Source of the DNA: Bryobacterales bacterium
GTDB taxonomy: Bacteria > Cyanobacteriota > Vampirovibrionia > Obscuribacterales > Obscuribacteraceae
Direction: 5' to 3'
Length of the DNA stretch: 7,280 nucleotides
Assembly: GCA_903970295.1 (NCBI GenBank)
Contig: CAJCHQ010000291.1
Coordinates: 1-7,280, forward strand
Shown: in pieces, positions 1 to 5,466 of the stretch
Position numbering within the stretch: position 1 is the first letter of the stretch
Layout of the letters: each line of letters begins with the position of its first letter
The notes under the pieces: generated by a model
Databases searched by the model: none
Told to the model about the DNA's origin: nothing
The model's input: the letters and a program-made list of their open reading frames with translations, nothing else
Made by a program: the position numbers and the translations under genes

Positions 1-947
1 CTATAGAGACGCGTGAATTAGTCAAACGCAGAATGGCTAGAGCCGCGGCTCTCATAGTCGGCGCCGAGGCTCTCTACAATTGGGGCTCGAACCTTCTAGA
101 CAACGGTTATCGCGGTGAGCTCGAGTGCGTAATCGCTAAAATTTTCGGCAGCGAAGCCCAAAAAGAAGTGGCGATCGAATTATTCATGAAAACTCATGGC
201 GGTCGTTCCTTCGCGCATGGCCATATGTTCGGCGACAACGTGCATGATTTTCTCGCCCCCTGCATCTACGAAGGGGAAGGCGAAGTGCTCGGCATGGCTT
301 TCTTCAAATCGCTGGCTAAAGCCCATGGTCAGTTGTTCTTTGAGCCGGTCGGAAAAGCTCTAGCCAAGAATAAATTGCGCACTCTCAACCCGGTCAACCC
401 GGCTCATGTATGGGCTCTGAGAAATGAACTAGTGCCATACGCTCTCTGGCGAGCTGGCAAATTGTTCGAGGGCGCCGATCATCATGTCATTCAAGGCATG
501 GACGAGCGATTGCAAGAGCACATCGATTACGCGCTTGATATGTTGAACAAGCTGCCGATCGAATTGAGCGAAAATATGGTCAAGCATCAATTGAAGTTGG
601 CCGATAGACAATGTCGTATTGCCGAATTGTCGCAGCGCGTGCAAGACACTGTCATTATTCTCGTCACAGCCCTCTATGCGCACGGGCAAGGCAACGATGT
701 CTACATCCACGCCGCCGACATTCTATGCCAGGATTTGACACGCAAATTGGAAGGACAGCGCGCTTCGGACGATTATTTCAAGTCTTGCTCGAAGCTGGCC
801 GACCGCATCATAGCCGGCGAATTCCCCGGGCTCGCCGAGATCGAGAAAGCCGACATTCTTTTCAAATACGACAAGTTGACTGGTGAAAACCAAAACGTCA
901 AAACCGACAGCAAAGCCGACGTCAAAGAGACAGCCAAAATTTCCTGA
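1..947 (+). CDS. Acyl-CoA dehydrogenase, C-terminal part (5' end outside window)
   Basis: The reading frame is open from the left edge (first full codon at base 3), and the residues before the ATG at base 33 (ETRELVKRR) fit the family, so that ATG is internal and the gene starts outside the window. The protein is an FAD-dependent acyl-CoA dehydrogenase, which oxidises acyl-CoA to trans-2-enoyl-CoA in fatty-acid beta-oxidation. Numbering from the ATG at 33, the C-terminal helical domain is visible: GYRGELE at 25-31, the substrate/FAD-contact motif THGGRSF at 54-60, and CIYEGEGEVLGMAFFKSL at about 77-94. Glu80 (bases 270-272) aligns with the usual catalytic base of the 'YEG' motif. About 200 further residues follow, mostly helical, with a Lys/Asp-rich tail at 285-304; this extension is longer than in medium-chain enzymes and resembles that of long-chain-type family members. 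It converges on the exonuclease gene with a 50-bp gap and no evident terminator. Family assignment is secure; chain-length specificity is not readable. Confidence 0.88.
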   Translation, partial: IETRELVKRRMARAAALIVGAEALYNWGSNLLDNGYRGELECVIAKIFGSEAQKEVAIELFMKTHGGRSFAHGHMFGDNVHDFLAPCIYEGEGEVLGMAFFKSLAKAHGQLFFEPVGKALAKNKLRTLNPVNPAHVWALRNELVPYALWRAGKLFEGADHHVIQGMDERLQEHIDYALDMLNKLPIELSENMVKHQLKLADRQCRIAELSQRVQDTVIILVTALYAHGQGNDVYIHAADILCQDLTRKLEGQRASDDYFKSCSKLADRIIAGEFPGLAEIEKADILFKYDKLTGENQNVKTDSKADVKETAKIS

Positions 948-997
948 TCGCGACTTCTTCCGGAAATCGGACTGCAGCCTGCCCCCTCTATGCACGT

Positions 998-1768
998 TCA
1001 AAGATTGAATTCGGCGATGATCGGTGCATGGTCGGAGGGACGTTCTTGCTTTCTGGGCGCTCGGTCTATCCATGCACGACTGCACGATTGCGCGGCCGCT
1101 TTCGTCGCCCAGATGTGGTCGATACGGAATCCCATATTGCGCCGGAAAGCGCCCATTCTGTAATCCCACCAGGAAAACTCACCACCCTGGGAATTATGCA
1201 GGCGAAAGGCATCTTCGAAGCCCCACTCTTTGATCAGCGCCAAGCTCTTTCGCTCGGCCTCGCTGCACATGATGCTGCCAACGACCTCGGCAGGTTTATA
1301 GACATCGAGGTCGTCAGGCGCGATATTGAAATCACCGCATAAGACAAGGGGCGTGTTTGGATCGTGCTGTACCTGCAAATGAGTTTTCAGTGATTGCAAC
1401 CACCTCATTTTGTATTCATATTTGTCAGAGCCCACCGACTGACCATTCGGAATGTAAGCATTTAAAACATAGAGCGGACCGACCTTTGCCTCGATGAATC
1501 GGCGAGCGGCAGGTTCAGCCTCTTCAAAAAATCCTTTCTGTACTTTTTCGATTTGATGCTTGGAAATGATCGCGACGCCATTGTAAGAGCGTTCACCAAA
1601 GAATTGGCATTGATAACCAGCAGATTCGAAAGCTTCCTGTGGAAATTTTTCATCAACCGTTTTGGTTTCTTGCATGCAGAGTGCATCAGGATTGACTGAT
1701 TCCAGCCAGGAGAGCACTTGCGGCAACCTGACGGCGATTGAATTGACATTCCAACTGGCGAGCAGCAT
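998..1768 (-). CDS. xthA: Exodeoxyribonuclease III (AP endonuclease family)
   Basis: This 256-residue protein belongs to the Mg-dependent exonuclease-endonuclease-phosphatase superfamily. The enzyme cuts DNA 5' of abasic sites and removes 3'-blocking groups and nucleotides in base-excision repair, in the cytoplasm. The family's motif blocks are all present in order: SWNVNSI at 5-11 (metal-side Asn7), LCMQETK at 30-36 (metal-binding Glu34), YNGVAI at 62-67, NAYIPNG at 103-109 (catalytic Tyr105), GDFNIAP at 145-151 (Asp146 and Asn148), a WWDYR block at about 200-204, and the terminal SDHAPI at 245-250 (Asp246-His247 pair). Length is normal and no key residue is missing. The ATG at 1766-1768 is preceded by a strong Shine-Dalgarno, which fixes the start. 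The gene is monocistronic in this window. A close paralogue within the ExoIII/APE group remains possible, but the function would be the same. Confidence 0.95.
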   Translation of the reverse strand: MLLASWNVNSIAVRLPQVLSWLESVNPDALCMQETKTVDEKFPQEAFESAGYQCQFFGERSYNGVAIISKHQIEKVQKGFFEEAEPAARRFIEAKVGPLYVLNAYIPNGQSVGSDKYEYKMRWLQSLKTHLQVQHDPNTPLVLCGDFNIAPDDLDVYKPAEVVGSIMCSEAERKSLALIKEWGFEDAFRLHNSQGGEFSWWDYRMGAFRRNMGFRIDHIWATKAAAQSCSRAWIDRAPRKQERPSDHAPIIAEFNL

Positions 1769-1775
1769 AACAGCC

Positions 1776-1783
1776 CCTCCTTT
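1776..1783 (-). promoter_or_regulatory. Strong Shine-Dalgarno of xthA
   Basis: On the minus strand AAAGGAGG lies seven bases before the xthA ATG. It is the strongest ribosome binding site in the window and decides the start codon. It contrasts with three other genes here that have none. Confidence 0.8.
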
Positions 1784-1833
1784 ATGAGCATCCTGTAGTA
1801 AGCGAGCGGCTATAAAAATAGTGACGCGTCTTG

Positions 1834-1839
1834 ATTATA
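1834..1839 (-). promoter_or_regulatory. Candidate -10 element for xthA
   Basis: A perfect TATAAT reads on the minus strand about 65 bases upstream of the xthA start, which would give a 5' leader of roughly 59 bases containing the Shine-Dalgarno. No convincing -35 hexamer is present at 16-18 bases, so the call rests on the -10 alone. Confidence 0.35.
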
Positions 1840-1913
1840 AATCGATCTATTTTGGGCGCCACGAGCCGAGGTAGCATCTTGCCTGTAGAAAACTCCTAGG
1901 ATCTGCCACTGAA

Positions 1914-1950
1914 CGCCTCTGGAAGAGTTCGAGGCGGGTGACTATCCCGC
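1914..1950. repeat. Two overlapping, mutually exclusive inverted repeats
   Basis: CGCCTC at 1914-1919 pairs with GAGGCG at 1931-1936 (11-base loop), and GCGGG at 1934-1938 pairs with CCCGC at 1946-1950 (7-base loop). The two stems share bases 1934-1936, so only one can form fully at a time. No U-tract follows either stem, so this is not a terminator. It may be part of a structured RNA or may be chance; the function is unknown. Confidence 0.35.
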
Positions 1951-2329
1951 TCATGCTTGCGGTTCAATGGTCTTGCGAATTCGAGCGCGATTATACATAC
2001 GAGAAGCAGTCTCCATCTCTATTTCTGCAGGCTCAACTCAATCGTACAGATGGCACCGATTCCGCTCTGGCGTCACGGGTGGTCAAAGCAATGCTGTAGC
2101 AATGCACCACATGTGATACTACCGGGTAGGTTGAGCTTCCCTCTGTGGTCTTTGCAGAGATCGGCATAGCTAAAGGCTTCAACAGCGCCTGATCGCGACC
2201 GCTTGGTTTCGAGAAAATCTAAAAAATGGTGGCACGCTTAGCACAAAAGTTTGGTTTTGCAATAGGACGCATATGTCTGTGAGCATCATATACATCTATA
2301 CACAAGCCCCACTACTTCAGGCTTCTTTA

Positions 2330-2358
2330 CCGCAAGTGCTGTCTTTGTTGACTTGCGG
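2330..2358. repeat. Perfect 8-bp inverted repeat in intergenic region
   Basis: CCGCAAGT at 2330-2337 and ACTTGCGG at 2351-2358 are perfect reverse complements around a 13-base spacer. Neither side is followed by a T-run on the appropriate strand, so an intrinsic terminator is unlikely. It could be a protein-binding dyad or an RNA hairpin about 235 bases upstream of the ribbon-helix-helix gene. Confidence 0.45.
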
Positions 2359-2421
2359 AGTTATATAAAAAGCATTTATGTACGTCCCACCTAAAATGCG
2401 TATTTATGCCTGTTTTGGACC

Positions 2422-2450
2422 TTTACGATATTGGTTTTGATGTGTAAAGT
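2422..2450 (+). promoter_or_regulatory. Possible sigma-70-type promoter upstream of the RHH gene
   Basis: TTTACG (2422-2427) and TAAAGT (2445-2450) are each four-of-six matches to -35 and -10 consensus and are separated by exactly 17 bases. Transcription from here would give a leader of about 137 bases running through the half-site cluster at 2496-2535. The match is modest and the region is A/T-rich, so a chance hit is quite possible. Confidence 0.25.
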
Positions 2451-2495
2451 GAATAGACATTGAGGGTGAATTGCGAAACCCCCGATGCACCCAAG

Positions 2496-2535
2496 CGGTT
2501 GAGACTTCTTTAAGAACCGTAACTTTACGGACCGT
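2496..2535. promoter_or_regulatory. Half-site cluster, possible operator or leader hairpins
   Basis: CGGTT (2496-2500) and AACCG (2515-2519) form one dyad. CCGTAA (2517-2522) and TTACGG (2525-2530) form a perfect dyad with a 2-base centre. ACGG and CCGT again flank a single base at 2527-2535. The CCGT half-site thus occurs three times in alternating orientation within 20 bases, 60-80 bases before the ribbon-helix-helix start. Such proteins typically bind short inverted or direct half-sites and often autoregulate, so this is a reasonable but unproven operator. In RNA the same bases could form small hairpins. Confidence 0.35.
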
Positions 2536-2593
2536 CGGCAGATTTGTTGAAAGGTCCTTAGATACCCCTATTTATTTATGAGGAAAATGTGCT

Positions 2594-2800
2594 ATGCCTA
2601 AAAAGGTGTTAATTGCGTTGCCGCCTGCCATGCTTGAACAAGTAGACTTCATTGCTCAGTGCGAACACCGCACCAGATCAGACCTGATAAGAGAAGCGTT
2701 GAGACGCTATTTGGATAATTTCCGTCGTACACAAGGCACCCATCTTGCTGTCAGCACACTTGATGCTCCAGCAGAAACGTTCGTCACCCCGCTTTCGTAA
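2594..2800 (+). CDS. Ribbon-helix-helix (CopG/MetJ/Arc-type) DNA-binding protein
   Basis: This 68-residue protein has the complete ribbon-helix-helix fold pattern: a DNA-contacting strand at 3-9 (KKVLIAL), helix A at about 11-22 (PAMLEQVDFIAQ), a turn with RTRSD at 27-31, helix B at about 31-43 (DLIREALRRYLDN), then a short polar, probably disordered tail. Such proteins dimerise through the strand, which sits in the DNA major groove; they serve as repressors or as antitoxins. The start is supported by a GAGGA Shine-Dalgarno at 2580-2584, nine bases before the ATG. No toxin-like gene follows or precedes it: the next gene is 187 bp away, beyond a terminator, and unlike any toxin I know. A stand-alone, possibly autoregulated transcription factor is therefore favoured over an antitoxin. 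Its target cannot be read from the sequence. Confidence 0.88.
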   Translation: MPKKVLIALPPAMLEQVDFIAQCEHRTRSDLIREALRRYLDNFRRTQGTHLAVSTLDAPAETFVTPLS

Positions 2801-2935
2801 CCAGAGCCAGGCGAGCGGGTATCTCGGAATCTCTTCTAGCAACTACAGACGGTGGCGTGAGGAATGCGAAAACGGGTCCAGTGAAGGCTGCTGACGAGCG
2901 CAACAAACAACATCGCTAATTGAAAAAGCAATTTT

Positions 2936-2966
2936 CCGCCGGGCAGCGTGCTCGGCGGTTCTGTTT
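2936..2966 (+). terminator. Intrinsic terminator after the RHH gene
   Basis: A 10-bp stem, CCGCCGGGCA (2936-2945) with TGCTCGGCGG (2949-2958), contains one G-T wobble and a 3-base GCG loop, and is followed by TTCTGTTT (2959-2966). It lies 135 bases after the RHH stop and is oriented to end plus-strand transcription just before the next promoter. The T-tract is interrupted, so efficiency may be moderate. Confidence 0.8.
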
Positions 2967-2975
2967 AGACAGAGC

Positions 2976-2981
2976 TATAAT
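2976..2981 (+). promoter_or_regulatory. -10 element for a leaderless start at 2988
   Basis: A perfect TATAAT ends six bases before the ATG at 2988, so transcription would be expected to begin at or next to the A of the start codon. No Shine-Dalgarno fits in the gap, and the -35 position falls in the terminator stem and is GC-rich. Two other genes in the window share this exact spacing. Confidence 0.55.
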
Positions 2982-2987
2982 TGGATT

Positions 2988-3440
2988 ATGGAAAGTGGAA
3001 AACAAACCGAAAGCTTCGAGGCGACAGAGACAGTCTGGCTAATCGAGGTTCAACGCCTCGCCGAAGCGGTCGCTTTGATGAGCGAAACTCTGGCCATCTT
3101 GAACACAAAACGCGAAACGCTGGAAGAAAAGATGATCAAATCTTACTTCCATAAGCTTTCGATTTCATCCTGCGATTGCATGCAAAAAGTGCACCAGGTC
3201 TACCAGAGCACTCCTCAGGCGCTGGCAGATCGCTCAATTGAAGAAATTCATACCCTCAACGAAGACCTTGGCCGTGAGCTGCGCGAGCTGCTCAAAATCG
3301 TGCGCTACAACCTAAACTTCCTCGAACAATATTTTGAATACGATTTTAATGCCCGTTTACACAACGACTTTTTATTTCAAGAGCGACTGGAAAAAGTAAT
3401 TGCAAAACTCGATCCATTACTCAGAGTTCAGTCTTTGTAG
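2988..3440 (+). CDS. Hypothetical helical protein, 150 aa
   Basis: I do not recognise the family. The 150-residue product has no signal peptide and no membrane segment, so it is probably cytoplasmic. It looks almost entirely alpha-helical: a long amphipathic helix at about 14-56 with heptad-like hydrophobics (L, A, V, L) that could form a coiled coil, a CDC pair at 62-64, a second charged helix at about 77-115 (IEEIHTLNEDLGRELRELL), an aromatic patch FLEQYFEYDF at 111-120 and a final helix at 126-145. Codon use looks like the neighbouring genes and the frame is uninterrupted, supporting a real gene. The start is chosen because the -10 box lies directly in front, with no ribosome binding site. 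Its last 13 bases overlap the end of the convergent HEAT gene. A structural or adaptor role is possible, but nothing in the sequence shows one. Confidence 0.75.
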   Translation: MESGKQTESFEATETVWLIEVQRLAEAVALMSETLAILNTKRETLEEKMIKSYFHKLSISSCDCMQKVHQVYQSTPQALADRSIEEIHTLNEDLGRELRELLKIVRYNLNFLEQYFEYDFNARLHNDFLFQERLEKVIAKLDPLLRVQSL

Positions 3441-3949
3441 GCACCCATCAAGCGTAATGCTTTTTGGGCTTTCCAGCGCACTTCGTGGTCAGCATCTTCG
3501 GAGGCTTTGTACAGTGCAGGAACGACTGCGTCTGGACGTTTTGCGCGTTTGCTGCAGACCTTACCCAGTGATTTGGCCGCGGCTTTGCGGACTTCAACAT
3601 CAGAATCTTCCAGCAAGTCACAGATTGCTATGAGGATTTCGTCAGACTGTGCATTGATTTTTTCCAGAGCGTGAATCGCTTCTCGCTTGACCCACGGATC
3701 GTCGTCTTTCAACATGCCGGCGATTGCGCGCGTGCAACCCTTGCCCATGCCGGGTTTTTCTTGGAACCATCTGAGCGCCGCCAATTTGACATAGACGCTT
3801 TGATGACCGAGCGCTTCAGAAAAGACCTTGGAAGACGATTTCTGAAGTGATTCAGGCAGTCCCAATTTAAAACTGCGTGGCTCGAATCCAGGATAATCGT
3901 GCTGCAAGATCGTATTGTCGACAAATTCTGCGAGCGCTTCTACGTTCAT
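3428..3949 (-). CDS. HEAT-repeat protein
   Basis: This 173-residue protein has no signal peptide or membrane segment. It carries about four short HEAT/PBS-lyase-type helical repeats: around 48-66 (SVYVKLAALRWFQ), 73-98 (MLKDDDPWVKREAIHALEKI), 105-131 (LLEDSDVEVRKAAAKSLGKV) and 142-168 (ASEDADHEVRWKAQKALRLM). The repeated D-D/S-D-x-x-V-R-x-x-A-x-x-A-L signature is clear in the last three. Such repeats build a curved scaffold for protein binding; some relatives act on phycobilins, but nothing here indicates a lyase. The first 45 residues are outside the repeats and unassigned. It lies 77 bp downstream of the exported-protein gene on the same strand but has its own -10 box six bases before the ATG and no Shine-Dalgarno. 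Its 3' end overlaps the opposite gene by 13 bp. The specific partner is unknown. Confidence 0.85.
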   Translation of the reverse strand: MNVEALAEFVDNTILQHDYPGFEPRSFKLGLPESLQKSSSKVFSEALGHQSVYVKLAALRWFQEKPGMGKGCTRAIAGMLKDDDPWVKREAIHALEKINAQSDEILIAICDLLEDSDVEVRKAAAKSLGKVCSKRAKRPDAVVPALYKASEDADHEVRWKAQKALRLMGAYKD

Positions 3950-3955
3950 ATTGGC

Positions 3956-3961
3956 GTTATA
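3956..3961 (-). promoter_or_regulatory. -10 element for a leaderless start of the HEAT gene
   Basis: On the minus strand TATAAC (five of six to consensus) ends six bases before the ATG at 3949; the intervening bases, GCCAAT, contain no Shine-Dalgarno. The -35 position 17 bases upstream matches poorly. The arrangement is identical in spacing to those at 2976-2981 and 5431-5436. Confidence 0.5.
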
Positions 3962-4026
3962 TCCATCGTTGTATGTGCTGGTGCCCAGTGCATTTCAGTG
4001 ATAAGCGATTTCCCATTGAGAGCAAA

Positions 4027-5424
4027 TTATTGGCCGAACAACCCTTGAAATGGATTAGCGCCGCCTGGCAATCCCTGGAAGGGATTGGCACCACCGGCTG
4101 GATTCGACATGCCGGGCATTCCCGGAATCGACAAACTGCCCATCGGATTAACCTGTTCGGTCTGACCTTTGGTGACATAACCATTGAAAACGATTTTATG
4201 CAAGAAGCGTTTGTCCGAGTTGTAGTCTACAGATGCTGCTTGCACGTAAAGTCTCATCGAGTCGTAGACAGTGACTCGCACGACTGTCTCGGCAAAACCG
4301 CGTCTGGTGCGACCGGTTTTGGCGTTGGTCGAAGACTCGGTCGTGACCAGATCTTGTTCGACTACTTTTGGTGAAAGTTGATGAATGTCATTTTTGAGAA
4401 TACTGGCAGATACGGCATTACCAGTCACACCTGTACCGGCGGCGTTGCCTAAACTGACAGAAAAGATATAAGGCATTTGCGACATGAATGATTTCATCAT
4501 TGCACCCATGCCGCCCGGCATATTGCCAAAGCCAGGAATGTTAGTGGTTTGACCCTGTCCCATCGAGCTCATCATGCCGCTGTAGCGACTTTCACTCATT
4601 GGCACCGAAAAGAAGATTTGAGCTGGCTCGAGATTGACGACACTGCCACGCTGTTCGAATTGAAGATTGACTTGACCGAGCAAACCTGGTTTCAGCAATT
4701 CTGCAGTTTGCTTGGCTTCTTCAGGATCGAGTTCATAGTAGAGCCGATCTTGCTGATTTTCATAGACTTGCAATTTGCCTCCCCAGACGCCTTCAAACGT
4801 AGTGGGAAAGGAGCGGACGACGCTTCCGGAATAGATTGTGTCAACCGCGCCACCTTTCAGACCGCCGACTCCGCGCGGATCCAGCTTGGCAGTCATTGCT
4901 TTCAGGACTGGAAATTTCGCACCGGCGCCTGCCGTCAATTCTTCAATACGACCATACAACATAGTCGGCTTGCCACTGGCTTGGGCAGGTTTTTGTTCGA
5001 TTCGCTTTTCTTCGGTACGCTTCTCGAGAGAGCCTGCGTGGTCAGGTTTAGCCTCAATTGCTGCCTGCGGCTTTTCCATTTCAAACTTGGGCTGGGCGGA
5101 ACCAACCTCAGCTTTCGGTTCTCTCTTTTCTTTTGGTTCAGCGGCCGGTTTCTCAGAATTGGATGGAGGCGTTGAGGGCGTCGCCGCGCTTTCTTTTTTC
5201 GCCGCACCTGGCTCATTTTGCATCCAGGGCCAGGCGTCATTAACACTGGAAGTACTGGTGGCACCTGGCTTTGCACTGCCGGAAACTCCAGGCACTGAAT
5301 CGGCAACGCCAGGAATTTCGGGTAGTCCTAGATTCTCTTTTCCTTGTGCCAAAGCCAGGGGCTGACACAAAGACTGCAGCAAAAGCAGGCCGGCAGAAAG
5401 ATTAGCAATTTTTTTATTGAGCAT
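4027..5424 (-). CDS. Exported protein of unknown function, low-complexity linker and C-terminal repeat
   Basis: I do not recognise the family. The 465-residue product begins with a classic Sec signal peptide: MLNKK, a hydrophobic core at about 6-25, and a probable cleavage site ALA|Q after residue 26, so it should act in the envelope or outside the cell. Residues 30-70 are Gly/Pro/Ser-rich; 71-155 is a Pro/Ala/Glu/Lys-rich linker, probably disordered. A folded region follows at about 156-275 (beta-like: TIYSGSVVRSF, LQVYENQQDRLYYELDPEEA). A Met/Gly/Pro-rich loop spans about 276-318, then a second beta-rich block 319-420 (ETVVRVTVYDSMRLYVQAASVDY). The tail carries two identical GGANPFQGL units. 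The ATG at 5424 is preferred over a GTG at 5538 because it begins the signal peptide exactly and has a -10 box six bases in front. A cell-surface or periplasmic role is inferred from export only. Confidence 0.82.
   Translation of the reverse strand: MLNKKIANLSAGLLLLQSLCQPLALAQGKENLGLPEIPGVADSVPGVSGSAKPGATSTSSVNDAWPWMQNEPGAAKKESAATPSTPPSNSEKPAAEPKEKREPKAEVGSAQPKFEMEKPQAAIEAKPDHAGSLEKRTEEKRIEQKPAQASGKPTMLYGRIEELTAGAGAKFPVLKAMTAKLDPRGVGGLKGGAVDTIYSGSVVRSFPTTFEGVWGGKLQVYENQQDRLYYELDPEEAKQTAELLKPGLLGQVNLQFEQRGSVVNLEPAQIFFSVPMSESRYSGMMSSMGQGQTTNIPGFGNMPGGMGAMMKSFMSQMPYIFSVSLGNAAGTGVTGNAVSASILKNDIHQLSPKVVEQDLVTTESSTNAKTGRTRRGFAETVVRVTVYDSMRLYVQAASVDYNSDKRFLHKIVFNGYVTKGQTEQVNPMGSLSIPGMPGMSNPAGGANPFQGLPGGANPFQGLFGQ
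4039..4095 (-). repeat. Tandem 30-bp repeat encoding GGANPFQGL twice
   Basis: Bases 4039-4065 and 4069-4095 encode residues 454-462 and 444-452 of the exported protein; the two peptides are identical. The nine codon pairs differ at seven third positions and at no first or second position. The DNA has therefore drifted while the peptide was kept, which argues against a recent slippage duplication. Confidence 0.8.
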
Positions 5425-5430
5425 GACTTG

Positions 5431-5436
5431 ACTATA
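5431..5436 (-). promoter_or_regulatory. -10 element for a leaderless start at 5424
   Basis: On the minus strand TATAGT (five of six to consensus) ends six bases before the ATG at 5424; the gap CAAGTC has no Shine-Dalgarno. A four-of-six -35 candidate, TTACCA, lies 19 bases upstream. This supports the start that places the signal peptide at the N-terminus. Confidence 0.5.
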
Positions 5437-5466
5437 CAAAAGGGATAGATTTCGCTGGTAACTACA

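Larger units (their letters stand above)
1769..2593. other. Long intergenic region, no convincing gene
   Basis: These 825 bases separate the divergent xthA and ribbon-helix-helix genes. No open frame here has a recognisable family, a good ribosome binding site and a sensible length; the longest is a 70-codon frame on the plus strand from 1957. I saw no tRNA, tmRNA, SRP RNA or RNase P consensus. What it does contain: the xthA promoter side (1770-1840), two overlapping GC-rich inverted repeats (1914-1950), a perfect 8-bp inverted repeat (2330-2358), a possible promoter (2422-2450) and a cluster of CCGT/ACGG half-sites (2496-2535) before the downstream gene. The part from about 2200 to 2590 is visibly more A/T-rich than the neighbouring genes. 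It could hide a small RNA or a decayed gene; neither can be shown by eye. Confidence 0.6.

Noticed and set aside
33..35. ATG as the true start of the acyl-CoA dehydrogenase
   Set aside because: The frame is open upstream to the window edge, the residues before it fit the family, and the N-terminal and middle domains would be missing.
1957..2169. 70-codon open frame on the plus strand in the long intergenic region
   Set aside because: Its product is rich in Ser, Arg, Cys and Trp with no recognisable fold, it lacks a clear ribosome binding site, and a parallel frame over the same bases is about as open, so it looks like chance.
943..2199. 12-bp direct repeat CCTGATCGCGAC at 943-954 and 2188-2199
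   Set aside because: About one or two 12-base repeats are expected by chance in a window this size, and nothing suggests attachment sites.
3973..3993. Inverted repeat between the exported-protein and HEAT genes as a terminator
   Set aside because: It pairs fully only on the plus strand through two G-T wobbles; on the transcribed minus strand it has two mismatches and no T-run follows.
3877..5365. Long open frames on the plus strand opposite the HEAT and exported-protein genes
   Set aside because: They are antisense to clearly coding frames with better composition, and their products show no family features.
5362..5370. Lipoprotein signal at Cys20 of the exported protein
   Set aside because: The residues before the Cys (QSL) do not fit a lipobox, while ALA before Gln27 is a good signal-peptidase I site.
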